This document shows positions 1-12,619 of a stretch of DNA of 64,000 bases, piece by piece. The position numbers and the translations under genes are program-made. Origin of the DNA: Aquanectria penicillioides. Lineage: Eukaryota > Ascomycota > Sordariomycetes > Hypocreales > Nectriaceae. Position 1 is the first letter of the stretch; every line of letters starts with the position of its first letter. The notes beneath the pieces were generated by a model, which was not told the DNA's origin, did not search any database, and saw only the letters and a list, made by a program, of their open reading frames with translations. The stretch lies in NCBI GenBank assembly GCA_003415625.1, contig PYIU01000002.1, forward strand, positions 4,154,001-4,218,000. Direction: 5' to 3'.

Positions 1-2833
1 ACCTGCTGAACAGAAGCTGCGACACTTGAGTCTGCGAAAATCCACAGATCAATGGATCTAGAATGACAAACGTCGAATGGTGAAGTATGTGTCAAAGGAC
101 CAAACGTCCAGGCCAGGGGCAATATGTAAGGCTGCAACGGGTTGATGAGTATGCTGTGCGGAGTGATTGAAGAGAAAAAAGATGCAGAGTTTGAGATTGA
201 GGGAGGGGGGCCGAGGAAATGAGGGAAAACAGACGAGCGGAGTTTGGCAGGTGGAAGTCTGTTGTTGCCCTGAGTTGGTAGATTCTGGATATGGCAGGCG
301 TAGTTGCCAGCGTCGTGGATGAATGTGGTGGTGTATTCGCCAAAAGCTGCAAGGGGCAGATGGAGCAATTGGGGGAGGGTCTCAATGGAGGATAATGACG
401 TTGGAGGTGACGAGGTAGTTGCAAGCCGAGAAAAGGGAGGGAGAGAATGGAGAGACTAAAGAAGACGAGAAAGAGGTGGGTGGGAATGATGGAAGGTTAA
501 AGGTAGGAGGGAGGGCGAGTGAACAAGGGCAGGGCGAGTGAGAGGAGCCATCCTCAGATGCCTTATTATAGTCGCGTGCGGGAGGGAAGGATCGGGGACG
601 GCCTCGACGGACAAAACAAAGGCTAAGCTGAGCTGATTCAAAGCCCCCTTTCTTCTTCCAGGTGTTTGGAATGACACTCACTTAGACTACACAAATTTTC
701 TATGGCTGGTTACCTAAGTCTTGCAAAACGCAGATGGACGCAGGTACCTCCGAGCAAGACGGGTGACTACTGACTTGTCATCCGATGTATGTGCTTCGGA
801 CGGATGAGCAACGCAATCAACGAGACAAGCAAGACAGGGTTGGTACGAAAGGATCAACGAGAACGGGAGCGGAAACGGGCGCGAAAAGGCGGCAGCGACA
901 ACAATTGCAACAAGCAACATCAAACAGCAGGAGGTTGTTGTCTCGTTGGACGATGCTTCTCAGATACGCACATCCCGGGCGCCACTACCACGATCGAAAG
1001 ATGACCTTTTGAGATGAGCCAGCCACGAGCAGAACTGGGCGAGACGAAGGTTTCGACGACGCGGCGAGCCACCTGCCGGTAGTTCAAAAAGAAAGGAAAT
1101 GGCAAGGCAAAAAAAAAAAAAATACCTAAAAGGAAAAAAAAAAAAAGGTGCTAATTCAGGCCCATCATCCCCCAAGCGCCTCCCAGGGTGGATGGGCCAC
1201 AGAAGAAGTAGTGAAGCACTCACTCTCACACACACACTCACACTCGCGCAAAGACATTGGGGGAGTTGGGGCAATTCATCGGTGGGGGGGGGTGGGCGAG
1301 AGGGGGCGCTGTTGATCGCCTTCTGCTTCTGCCCACGTCCAAGTGGCTTGCTGTTGGCTTCACACTTGGGACTGCTGTGGGTTCCTAAAACTACCCTGTT
1401 GAGCACACAAGCCTCCCCACGACCCACGACTTCCCACAACCTGGCGTGAGTCTAGCGCCGGGGAGAAGGTCCGTCTCTGCAGGTGTACGAAGCGGCGACG
1501 TACGTAGGTTCAAAGAAGGTATGGGATTGTGGACACCGAGTAACCTTTGTAGTCCAGCCCGACCCATCTTTTCAGGAGCGTTCCCGTCCTCCCGTCCGTC
1601 TTCCGTAGTCCGTCGTGTCGCCCGTGGCCCGTCAACGGGTCACACCGTCCGTTCCACGAGGCTCGCCAACCCACCCATCACCTCAGCTTCACACCCGTTC
1701 TTTTGCCCACACCGCAAGGGAGGCCGGCAGAGAGACGGACAGGCGGGACAGACGGGGGCAGGCAGCAAGCCGAGCCGCATCCCGTCTGACCGGCCGGTAG
1801 CATGGTGTCTCGGGCCCAGGGTCGGACATGGGATAACAAACCCAACCAAATTTTGAGGGACACAACCCGACCCCGACTCGCTCATAAAAATAAGGCACTG
1901 CGGCAGAGTACAGATAGGTGGTACCTAGGTATCAGTACTGTACATACTTGGCATCTTGTTGTGGTAGCAGGGGGTTGGACATGGGTCTGGGTACAACATG
2001 AGCAAATTTGGCATGCTTCTTTTTTTTTTTTTTCCTTGGACATTGATTTTTTCTTCTTGTTTCCCCCCTTGTGTGTGTTATTGAGGAAAGGAAAGGGGGT
2101 GTGGTTGACTTTCTTTCTTTTCTTTTGATATCTTCGTTTCATTTTCCAACGGCACATACATACATAACACAGTGCATCCCGAGAGGCGTTGGCAACCTGG
2201 GAAAACTCAAAGCTCGGGCCGCCGCAGCTTCACAATCGATCCGCCGACGTGTAAAGATGAACAAGCCTTCGGCTACTGCGGGTCCCGGCGCTCCGCACGT
2301 ACACCGCATGCGACGGAGGACATAAACCACTGGACATGGGCCGGAGCCGTTTGTCGTCATCTTATATCTCGGCCAAGAGGGACCAGTTGACCATTCTTGC
2401 TCGTCCATGTCCCGTGAGCCATGTCCTCACCCGTGACTCCACCATTGTTTTCTCCCACGCCCGTCCTTATCGACCATTGTCATTCGTCCATCTATCTCAT
2501 GCTCGTCCTCTGCCATATTCCATCATGTAATATCCATCATGTCATCATACTGTACACTGGGTACGTACTCTGCTTCCACTTTGCCCCTTCCCGCCTCCGG
2601 CCTCGCACGTGGTCTCCGGGTACCGTATCAACCGAGCTACCAAAAAGGGGCACCTGAAGCGCCCTCTACTCGCGCCAGCTCAACAGGATCTGACCCCAGG
2701 AACCAGCGCTGTTGCATGCCTCCAACAACGCTTTCAGCCAATCTGAGTGCCTTGTGGGGTAATTCCTACGCTACCACTGCAAAGTGGCTCTCTATATCGT
2801 TTGAACCCTTCACTCACCGTGCTCACCATCCAA
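1..2833. other. Gene-free left end, probable leader of a leftward gene
   Basis: No convincing coding region. From about 90 to 680 the minus strand is strongly pyrimidine-rich with only short, non-conserved frames. This is the usual look of a fungal 5' leader or promoter, so a gene may start on the minus strand just beyond the left edge; that is inference. The rest (700-2833) holds short overlapping frames on both strands, A-rich tracts near 1110-1146, a CA-like stretch near 1228-1245 and a T tract at 2020-2033. A TAGGTACC-like motif sits at about 1919-1931. Confidence 0.5.
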
Positions 2834-5800
2834 TTACAACGTCGTCCGAGGTTGCCAACTTTCTTCAAACAGTTGGCTGACGAAAAAATAATCGTCCTCA
2901 TAGGCGGTACTATTCCGGAGCTGCTCCCACTCTTGCTCTGCGCGTGGTGCAATGGTACATTAGCGCTGCCCCATGGACTCGGTACTGGGGAGGGGGGTCC
3001 TAGCTTGGACTTACTATTCCGCTTAGCGTACGCCCTAGTGGCGTGGACGAACTGGATCTTCTCCTCATCCAAGCCCGCAAGGGTTCTCAAGTCCTGATCT
3101 TTACACCCCTCAGAGAAAGGATAAATGCCCTTGTTGCAGTAGTGGAAATGCGCCAGGAGAATGTTGGCACCTACCGTCATTCTGTTAGCCCCTCATGAAG
3201 ATCCACGGGGTTCCTTAAGTGGGGGGGGGAGTAAGGGAGGCTTGTCTCACTCACCCAGGTGATACTCCTTAACCTTGTCCTCTCGGGCGTATCGTCGCTA
3301 CAAGCACACCGAAACGTCAGCAAGTTCATGGCCCTAAATACCTTGGCTAGTGCACGCATTAAAGTGGCTCTCGCCCGTTTTTCTTTCCCAGTTGTTCTTC
3401 GGGCTTCTGCATCCTTACCTTCATGCCATGCTTGCTGGCGTAGCTGGCGTCATGCGTGGTGATCAGAGCAGTGTTGTGCAAAAGAATGAAAGTCACAAGG
3501 TAAGTCACTAGCCATGTGCTTTGCTTGTTCTTTTGTATCATCTTTTGGAGCTTGTCCAGTAGTTCTCTGCGGAGTCTTGTCTGAATATGATGAATCAAGA
3601 TGAGATCCAGCTGCGCACCCAGTACTGGTGGGAGCGGGATCAAGCCGTGATTCGGACTTGTCTCATCTAGAATGTTTCGGGGCATCCCCAACGTCTCTTC
3701 CCCAACGATGAAGCTTGATCTAGTTGACAGACGAATGGACATCCACAGCATCAATGTCCTGCCGATCAGATCAAGACACTCCAGAGGGGTCGATGGGTCG
3801 CGAAATATTCGCCAAGCCCGGTCATATGTTTGGTACAAGAGGCCATCAGGATGTCCCAACAATCTGCTGAAAGCGTCACGCATGCTTTCTCGAATATGTT
3901 CCGAGTATGCCTTTTTTACCTCATCCAGCTTCACCAGGGCATAGGGCGGTATCTTGACCGATTTCTGAGTCCCCCTAAAATCCCATGTCCGTTCGAGCTT
4001 ATCACCTGCTTGAGGAATAAATCGCCGAACCTGAACCTCTACACATCGGTTGGAGAGGCCATCCGATATATAAATGGTCTTGACTTCTTCCGACGCCCAA
4101 TTCTGGATCGGATCAGAAATATTATTATTCCACCTCCGGGTCCACTCAAATCCCGGAACTTGGCCGGGTTTGAATAATCTGATGTCGGTGATCTTGTATC
4201 TGAGACAAGGAAACCGACCTGCCCTTGAGTTGGACACCTTCTTACACGTCAGACATGGACCTCCCTCCTCGTCTATGTTATTTTCACACTGAGTCAAACA
4301 AAATTAGCATCCTGTCAGAATCGATATCTTACATGGGACATATGGGGAATCTGAGTTTCCCATGACGAAATACTTACGCGGATCCTCTGCATCCTGCACC
4401 TGATGCATGAACCAATTTTCCGTGTTTGGGCCGTCTGTTCGCGGAGGTTCAGGTCTTTGAATGGCCCACGTTTCCCACCACGCTGGTTCGGCAAAAGAAT
4501 ATCAAAGTTGGCCTGTTGATCCAATAAAGAAACGTCACCCCAGCCATTCGGTGGTCCAGACTGAGGCAAAGTTTCATCCAGCTGTTCAGTGGGTATGAGC
4601 CCGTACTGAGACATATTTATGGGGGTGTTCAGTGATTGTTGTGTCATATCTGGTGGAACAACCAGACCAAGATCCGCAGTGTATGCGATGACAGACAAGT
4701 CTTGAGGTACCATGGGGTCAGGGGCCATAACGGGCTGATTTGGAAGCTCTGGATCCTGTTTCAGTGATTGGTTGGTGTAATACTCGGTGACTGGTAAACC
4801 ATGTTGCTGTCCTGGAGGTGCGTCATTGACCAGCGGAACGGTCAACGTTGGTTGGTCTGACATCAGAGGGAAGCCGGGAAGAGGTGGTGAGGTCACATCG
4901 GGCTGGGAGAAGGCCAAAGCGTTCTGTTGCGCGAGATCCAAATTCGCAGAGACATAAGGTTCAGAAGATGGAACTTGCATAGACGGCGGCTTCTCTGCCG
5001 TGTATGGACTCCTTGAGCTTTGCACCACGGGTGGCGCATCAGGAATTTGCTGATAGCCTTGAAGAACAATGTCAGCAGTGGTGTCAGGGTGACTCAGAGA
5101 GGGGGAAGATCATGGATCAAAAAAGAATGGAAACAGGAGGGTGAATGGAAAGGAAAAAAAAAAAAAAAAAAAAGGAAATGCATGGTGAGAGATGCGCACC
5201 ATCCAGTTGTCTCATGCCAAACCCGCAACAAGGGCAAAGCATGAGACTCAAATCTGCCATTCGCTTGGCCAATGGCGACCTGGGAGACGGCATGGGAGCC
5301 GATCCGGGTTCGACCCAACCCGATGGTGGCCCATATTGACCTTGGTGATGCTGATCATAGGAGGCTGTCACAGGGAATTTTTCCAGCTCTTCCTGCGGCG
5401 ACGATCCGTGTTCTTCGGCCATTGGGAAATGTCGATCTAGCCTCCGTTTCTTCCGAGACTGCTCCTGTTGGATAGTTTGATGAACCTGGAGACCAGAAGA
5501 AATGCCATAGAATTGAGCAATTTGGTTAAGCTGGAGCCGGATTTCGGTAGGTAATGATTCGTAATTGAGTTCTACGGGTGATGGGATGAGCGACGATGAA
5601 GAAGGCACTGATTCTCCAATCCCCGGCTGGGGGCGAGGTCTCTTTGACTTAAAGGGGTGATGTGAATTCTATAGAGAAAAATCAATTCACCGCACCTTCG
5701 GGTCGGATGGAGCGTTATGAGGGGCTTGGGGGCGAGGTCAAGAAGACTCTTGACCGGGAGCTATGGGCACGAGAGCTCTGATGGGGCGGCGAGAAGAGAA

Positions 5801-5918
5801 AACGCGGGTATGATTGGCAATGGCCGCAGGAGACAAACCAAGGGGGACCGATGGGAAGGGATCAATGATATAACCCATGCAGGTCGCCGCCAACCGGGGA
5901 GAGGAAATCTCTTACCAT
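2834..5918 (-). CDS. Zn2Cys6 transcription factor, 7 exons
   Basis: Probable nuclear zinc-cluster DNA-binding regulator of unknown targets. Proposed exons (minus): 5918-5916, 5668-5200, 5057-4378, 4288-3419, 3297-3255, 3170-3015, 2937-2834; they sum to 774 aa in one frame, with GT donors and AG acceptors throughout. The zinc cluster begins at GSCIRCRMQRIR at the end of exon 3 and continues with CENN at the start of exon 4, giving Cys spacing 2-6-10-2-12. It lies mid-protein, after a Pro/Gln-rich N-terminal half containing a basic KSKRPRP segment. The C-terminal part, including LLAHFHYCNKG and a tail ending SWQPRTTL, looks like a conserved fungal family. The start is an inference: an ATG at 5918 is followed at once by a GTAAGAG donor and joins in frame at 5668. 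The frame downstream of 5668 is secure; the start is less so. Intron 2 contains a 20-nt A run (T in the transcript). Confidence 0.85.
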
Positions 5919-8087
5919 AATGGCTGCAGTGAGACAGGGTGTGGAACAGAGCTGCGCAGCAGCAAGAAACAAAGGTCAAGGTACCACCACGTGGGGACTG
6001 AAGTATAGGGTATACAAGCAGGAACAAGGAGCGTCAGGGTCGGTCGGGCTAAGCCCAAGGCCACCGGGTGAGGTTGAGCGACGCCGGGGTGAAAGGAGGG
6101 GGGGGAGGGTGGTGGTAGGCTAAGGTGCCACGAAAGCCATCACCGGGACAGGTAAATTCAACCCCCGTAGTGTGTTGAGTGGAGCGCCAGGTCGACCAGA
6201 ACCAGACAGTAGCGATGAGGTGAGCCAGAGAAGTCGGAGAAGAAAAACAAAGGCCCTACGAAATGAGGGAGGCGAAGTCGGCCGGTGAGAGGGGGGCCAG
6301 GCGGAGAGGGGATAAGTAGGGTAAAGCAGCCAACACTCCTCCAAACTCAGTAGGAAAGAACGGGGCGAGGCAAGCCGATGGTGTCGCCGAGGGATGCTAG
6401 TGTGGTGCTCCTTGTGGTCGTTCTTTGAGGGGACTTCCAGTGACAACCTGTTAGAACGCGATGCGAGTCCTTGGTTTTGGCCGATGGTGTTGTTTGTCGA
6501 CGTCGACGCCAGCTGCTGTGGTACTGACGCTGGTGCTGGAACGAGCGCTTGGTGTGTCGAGCCAGGCCGATATGCTTGCGGCCGTGATGGAGGTAGGGAT
6601 GACGGCCGATGCGAGCTGCGGGCTGAGTGGGCTGGCGGCTGGCGGTGTGGTGGCCGTAGTAACTGGGCGTCAAGCGATTGAGGCGGCGGTTCAACGGGCT
6701 GCTGGGAAGGGTGAAGATGGTCGAGTCTGAAAGAGAGAAGAGTGGACTCGGTGAGGACGACGACAACATTGCTCCGTGCTGAATTGTTTTTGACCGGTCT
6801 GAGGGGTACCATGGGCGCGCGACAGGGGCCCATCTGGTTGCAGTATTGGAGGAAACACTCTGGATTATTACGGCCCAGTGTGCCTGGGCTTTCCGATCAG
6901 GTGGAGAGACTGGCTGGGACCAAGGCCACAGAGAGGGCCACAAAGATGGAGGGAGGGGTCGTAGAAGCTGGGACCAGGGATCGAAAGGCTGCAACTTGGT
7001 GGAAGTGTGCAATGTGGTTCGATTCGTGGGTTTGGATGCCGATTTGCCATGCCACGCTGCTCGGTCCATCCATAACGAATCCTTTGGTCAACTTGCCGTT
7101 CCATTGCCACGGAATTCGAGAGGGACGACGGCCGTTGGTGCATAGAATCGCCCATGTGATTGACATGGTCGACCATTGTCCGCAATGGTGGCACGAACAG
7201 CCCGGGGTGGGTAGGGTATCATTTTGCTTTTTGTTCGTGCGTGAGTGAAATGGCCTCGGCCGCGGCCTCGCTGGGGCAGGCAAGGTCAAGGAAGTATTCG
7301 CTACCTAGACCGGTTGCGATGTCGTCAAACAATTCCCGAGTATACAAAATGACGGAGTGCGCATTAGAGAGACTCGGTCGGGCAGGGTTTACATCGACAG
7401 CCCGGCCAGTGCGGATTCGCGGGATACGGACTGGCCATGAGGCGAACACGGGCTGTGATTCAATGTTGCGACGACGATCGCGGGCACAGTATGGAGGAAG
7501 TGCAAGCGCAATTGCAACAAGGGCGGCTGCTGACCGGCATCCTTAGATTGCCCCAGACTCCCCAACCCCCGTTGCACCTACGCCCACACGACTCTAAATT
7601 TCTCTCCCTATCGGCCGGGTAGGCGCTGACCGGTCCAGACGGAGATGTTGTGGCCGGCTACCGGGTTGTAAGGCCTGCAACGCTTGATCCCACCCATGCC
7701 ATGTGACTGGACTCCTGTACGCCATCGTCACGCAAAACCTGTGGTTGGTACGATGGAAAGGCAGAAGCGGGGACCGGTGAGGCCCAGGACCAATATCCCT
7801 CATCCACGGGCGACCAGAGGCAGCCATCGGACCGAGCACCGTCCGCCTTGCTCGCTCGTCCATACTATTTCGTTTCTTTTTTCATCCTTGGTAGGGTATC
7901 GATCAAGGTCAACGGCTGAGCTCGGGGCATAAGGCTATAGGACGAATCCATACCTACGTATCTAGCATGTGCCATAGCTGGTCAATCTCGTCATCATGAG
8001 AAACGCTCGTGCTTGCGTAAGCTGGGGTTGACAGCTGCAATTCCATTATCGGGAGCAGCCGGTGTGATTGTCCTTGGAGGCACGCGA

Positions 8088-8123
8088 CACGCCTCACGCC
8101 TCACGCCTCACGCCTCATGCCTC
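8088..8123. repeat. Tandem CACGCCT minisatellite
   Basis: About five copies of a 7-nt unit (CACGCCT, with one CATGCCT variant) in intergenic DNA. Confidence 0.85.
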
Positions 8124-9619
8124 GTGGGCTGGTCGGTAACTGAGGACCGCCCTCGCTCGCCAGGGCTGTTCTCTCTTCTCTCGTGGCTGCAAGCAAAAGT
8201 GCCACAGGAAGGCCTCTCAATTGTGTAATATCCTTATGCGGTGAAGTTGGCTGTGTAAGGCAGGCAAATCAGGGAGGAAGGTGCAGGGCCTGAAGAGGCG
8301 GCCCTCCAAGTTAGTTATCGTTGATTCTGGAAGCCGTTCGACACTTGACGCGAGGTACCTACCTTGAAAGACGTATGCCACAATAATTCAGGTACCTAGT
8401 TATCCGCTTCAACGGGGCTACGGGAAGGTCAGAGCCACTGGCCGGAGCCTCGATTTCCTAATCGGGAAGTTTACCTCAGTGGGAGTGGCAGTTGCCGCAG
8501 ACTCTCCAGGTTTGGATGGAGCCCTAACCAAAAGCGACAGCACCACCAGAGTCGAAAAAAAAGGGGGGGGGAGGCATTCCCCTACCCCAGGCCAGGCCAG
8601 ACCAAGCAAGACCGATCTTGACATGCCACTGCCCACATCCCACTAAACGCAAACTACTAACGGATCTTCCCGTGGCCGTGGAGGCGAACCTGACGTCGGC
8701 ATCCTTCATGTACATGTATGTAAGAATTCCTTGCTTGCATCCAACCCCTCCATCTATTGTTCTACAGTAGCCCACAGCCAAACCAAGCGCGCCGAATCCT
8801 TGACTGTCATCCGATGGTAGGTTTTCTCTCTACTTCCAACATACACCGTTGATTTTTAAATACCACAGACTTGTTTGCCAATCCTCCAGTGATTGAGACA
8901 AGGCACCTCGACCACGATATGACAATCAGCTGGCACCGCTGTGCAAGGGCAGAGCTAGGAAATAGCCACTCGGAAGCTTCCCCGGCCCGATCCCTGAGCC
9001 ATGGACACGTATATACTGCACAGATCTACTGATGCAATACCCTGTCAAGCTGTTCATCCGAGTTGGCTTCCATTGCCTATTAGCCTACTTGGTTTCATCC
9101 CGAATCCGAACACCACCATGTCAGCTTCAGTCTGCCATTTCACCAAGCTGTGACCACAGGCTGTGGCTCACTTTTCCTTAAAAGCAAGCAACCGTCTCCG
9201 GGGTGCCTTCCTTTTTTTGGGGGCCCAAGAAGGCCACCGGTTGGGAGTTGGACCGCAACTCGCGGAAGCTGTCGCTCACAACGCCATGGCCTCAATATTG
9301 TTCCCGGATGCGCCTTCATAGGCTGATGCAGGGGACTTTATGCCTTGAAAGCGCCCCTATTTTCTCGCCTCCGTCTGATTTCGGTGTACAACTCCACGCC
9401 AAACCCTATAGTGACCCATCACCTCTCATCTTGACCATCAACATGCGATTTTTCGGTCTCCTCACCCTTAGCCGACCGCTTCCTTGGAGTCGCTTTCATT
9501 TGCCGATGTTACTATGCTTTGTCTGGTCTAACAACAGGTCTGTGCTGCTGACGGTCCCTTTCAACAATGGCTTGCGTGTTCAACCTGGCGATTGCGGTCA
9601 TCTGGTCTTCCCGTTCGCA

Positions 9620-9654
9620 TGCAGCAGTGAATGCAGCAGTGAATGCAGCAGTGA
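9620..9654. repeat. Tandem GCAGCAGTGAAT repeat
   Basis: Three near-perfect copies of a 12-nt unit, the last ending in GTGACG. It could encode Ala-Ala-Val-Asn repeats, but the frame around it does not look like a gene. Confidence 0.8.
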
Positions 9655-10894
9655 CGTGTACATCATCCCTGGTCTTCTTGTGTCGCACAAGGACCCTAAT
9701 AACACACAGTTGGTCACATGAGAGTTTTGTGAGGCTATTATATGGTCACAGCCGTTCACTTCATCTCACTCCGACCCAGCCCTTCTTCCTCGTGCGGTAT
9801 GTTGAGTCGATCGATTCGAATTGTCTCGTAAAAATAGCCCGTGCATATTCCTTTCTCGCGTGTCGAGGCATGGCCTGCACCCGACTCATAATGGGGATAT
9901 AACGGCAACAATCCTGTTACACACTCACGCCATCTCCTGGCTTTTACAACATACATACAGGACTTAGGCTTCTGTGCACCCAAGTTGGTGGATGGCGTAC
10001 ATGGCTTTCGTGAAGATCGCTTTCCAATCAAGGCTCGACTTGAGCGGCGCCACGCTAGAGTGACCAGCGTTACAACCGGGACAGACCGCTGAGTAGATCG
10101 GGCATAATCTCGTCGGGTTTGGGATGGGCAATTCTCTGTGGCTGGAGGGAGATCGGTTTGGGACGCTAGCCCTTTCCATCTGTACGCCATCATCCTCGCA
10201 AGCACAAACGGGGACTCGCCTTGGCCTTGGAACGGCATTGGCCTTCGTCGCGTGCGGGAACAGTTGGTTGACGGACGAGGCGGACTATGACAGGTGGGAC
10301 CCGCGAAAGCCATATCAACGGGCCCGTACAGCCGGCAATCTCTCAACCATAACATTCAAAACCAAATTCACAACGGGGTCAGACCTGAGACGGGCGTTCC
10401 TTCTACCCATGGCCATGGCCTGATGCTGAACCAAGTGTGATCAGTCACCTTTCTTCTTGCCCGGCGGCCTTGATCCAATCAGGTGATCAAACGCGCAGGG
10501 CCAAATCGATCCGGTTGCAGGACTGGCTCAAGTGCAGAAACCCCCAACTTGCCCGCGTCAACTTCGCCGTCACAGCCGCCGTCGCACGACAAACCTCTAT
10601 TCATCCTCTTCGGCGTTAGTACCGTGCTACTTTCTACAGTCTGCATAACGAAAGTCTCCGGCTCCAGATCCCCCTCCCTACCCTCGCTGCGCATTGGTCC
10701 CTTGGGGTCACGCTGCTCGCGACGGTCTCAACTCTAACTCCCTTGCATCTGATCCGCGCGGCTGAGACTGCCAATACTCGACATCGGTGTACTATACATA
10801 TTGCAGGTGCTTTCTGCCATGTGGTGAAACGCTGTTTTGGGCTGATATCTTTTCTATGGTTTAGGTTGTCCCACTGTGCGCTATCAGCTGCATC

Positions 10895-12619
10895 ATGGAG
10901 TTGAGCCAACAGTCCATTCACGATGTCATCCATCCAACAGCTGCCTTCTCCGAGGTTGCCTCCAGCAATGGCGTGGATGAGTCGGGCCAGGATAACCCCT
11001 CCAGTTGGAGCGATTCATTGCTGAATCCGAAGAATCGTATTGACAGTCTTGGCGTTCTCGAACGACCGCTCTGGCGAATCGACGGCTGCACCGCCTTTGG
11101 GAGCCAATTCTACGCTGTACCCCTCTTCCTCGAGACCACCCGACCGCTTCGAATGGATGTCTTCATCCCCGAGCCAGCAAAACTCTCACCGGAGCTCCGG
11201 GCGGTCCTCGACGTTGACGTTGCATTTCACACTACGAGCGGGTCCCGAATCGCCATTCTCGGGATCACTCGCCATATTCTCCGAATTCTGCAGCACTGGA
11301 CGTCCAGCCAGGATGACCCCGCACAGATATTCGTCAACGTACCTTTTGGTTCCCGGATCGTACTCAACAATCTTCCAGTGAATGTTGCTGATGCCCAGAT
11401 CTCAATTGCCCCGACCCATTATTTGGAGCGCCAGCTTTTGTCAGTGTCATTACTTGAAACATATTGGGGCACCGACTTGCCTCTGCCCCCAACTATCGAT
11501 ATCAGCGAGGTAACATATGTCTCGCAATTGCATGACAGTGTTTGCCTAGCCAAAATTGAAGGAGAGACATGGATTTTCAAAGCGCTCACAAGCTATACCA
11601 AGTACCTATACCACGAGCTGAGGCAGCTGCTTACCATTGAACCCCACCCCAACATCATCTCTCGGCCTGTCCACTTGGTTACGAAGAGATGCAGCTTTGG
11701 TAGCAAGGTTGCAGTCATTGGGTTCACCCTGGAGTACCACACTTATGGTAGCCTCCGTGACTTGATTCCTTTTCTCCGGATACACAACTTGGTCTCATTG
11801 GCTGACGAAACCAAGTGGGCTCTGCAACTTGCCTCGGCGCTGGTCCACCTCCGTGGGACTTCCAAGATTTTTTATCCAGATCTGAGGCTCGATAACATTG
11901 TGTTGTCGTCGTCACGCGATGTGGTCATGGTCGATTTTGAACAGCGTGGGGTCTGGTGTGAATTCGCTGCTCCCGAGGTCAATGCACTCGAGTATATGAG
12001 ATTGCTTGCTGTCGATGAAGAGATCCCTTTGGAAGTCAGTGAAAAATATTCAGCTATTTTGAGTGAAATGCTACCGGGCTGGGAGACGATGGGGGAAGGG
12101 GAGGAATATGTTTGGCCGTCAACAGGTTACAATGTCCCTTGGGCTTGTCTCACCCCAACTGAGCAAGAAGCCTGCGAGGTATACATGCTGGGTCGTGTTC
12201 TTTGGTGTATCTTTGAAGGGACCAGTGCTCCTCAACGGGCCGCTGTGTGGTTATCATATCGTTGGGAACCCATTGTCGAGTTTCCCGGCTACACCACAAC
12301 CCCTTCGCGCATCCAGCGCCTAATCGACCGGTGCACCCAAGGACGGCAAGCTGGGATGAGCAAACATATTGTGAGGGAAAGAAACCAACTTGTGCTCCGC
12401 GAGTACGAGAATCAAGGACTGTCGACAGCAGAGAAAGTTCAGAAAACAGCACGGGATTGGTGGTCCAGTGAGATTCAGGAATCAGAGCGTTGGCTGAAGG
12501 AGAGAATGGAAGGCATGAGACGCGGGGATTGGAATGAAAACTACTACGATCGGCCAACCCTGAAGGAGGTCCTTACTGAATTGGAGGCGTTTCGGGATGA
12601 GGCTGGCCTCAATATTTGA
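10895..12619 (+). CDS. Divergent protein-kinase-like protein
   Basis: Single-exon 574-aa protein. The C-terminal two thirds carries a remote protein-kinase fold. A beta-3-like lysine (IFKAL) is near residue 227 and an alpha-C glutamate (YHELRQLL) follows. The catalytic loop reads YPDLRLDN near 326, so the HRD His is Tyr but the catalytic Asp and the Asn are kept. The metal-binding motif reads VDFEQ near 347, with DFG changed to DFE. A kinase C-lobe tail with a coiled Glu/Arg-rich segment follows (about 500-550). The first 200 residues are not recognisable. Known fungal genomes hold many such degenerate kinases. I infer weak or no phosphotransfer activity, since the Asp of DFG is present but its Gly is lost. 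The gene converges on the SWIM-protein gene 315 bp downstream. The frame is intact. Confidence 0.85.
   Translation: MELSQQSIHDVIHPTAAFSEVASSNGVDESGQDNPSSWSDSLLNPKNRIDSLGVLERPLWRIDGCTAFGSQFYAVPLFLETTRPLRMDVFIPEPAKLSPELRAVLDVDVAFHTTSGSRIAILGITRHILRILQHWTSSQDDPAQIFVNVPFGSRIVLNNLPVNVADAQISIAPTHYLERQLLSVSLLETYWGTDLPLPPTIDISEVTYVSQLHDSVCLAKIEGETWIFKALTSYTKYLYHELRQLLTIEPHPNIISRPVHLVTKRCSFGSKVAVIGFTLEYHTYGSLRDLIPFLRIHNLVSLADETKWALQLASALVHLRGTSKIFYPDLRLDNIVLSSSRDVVMVDFEQRGVWCEFAAPEVNALEYMRLLAVDEEIPLEVSEKYSAILSEMLPGWETMGEGEEYVWPSTGYNVPWACLTPTEQEACEVYMLGRVLWCIFEGTSAPQRAAVWLSYRWEPIVEFPGYTTTPSRIQRLIDRCTQGRQAGMSKHIVRERNQLVLREYENQGLSTAEKVQKTARDWWSSEIQESERWLKERMEGMRRGDWNENYYDRPTLKEVLTELEAFRDEAGLNI

Larger units (their letters stand above)
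5919..10894. other. Long gene-free region between regulator and kinase
   Basis: No frame here shows conserved motifs or splice-supported coding. The part next to the Zn2Cys6 gene (5.9-7.0 kb) is pyrimidine-rich on the minus strand, as expected for its leader. The longest frames (minus 6120-6833 and 9756-10355, plus 9203-9721) are Pro/Ser/Arg-rich or overlap competing frames and look like chance. Two minisatellites occur (8088-8123 and 9620-9654), and TAGGTACCTA-type motifs lie at 8354-8363 and 8391-8400. Confidence 0.5.

Noticed and set aside
5295..5330. tRNA B-box-like GGTTCGACCC
   Set aside because: It lies in coding sequence of the Zn2Cys6 gene, with no cloverleaf around it.
6120..7069. 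Two long overlapping minus-strand frames (237 and 240 aa)
   Set aside because: They overlap in different frames, are Ser/Pro/Arg/His-rich, and look like a leader's pyrimidine-rich DNA. No motifs.
8088..9654. CRISPR-like array
   Set aside because: The repeats are plain tandem minisatellites without unique spacers, and the DNA is eukaryotic.
9756..10355. 199-aa minus-strand frame
   Set aside because: No recognisable motif, and an open plus-strand frame covers the same DNA. Likely chance.
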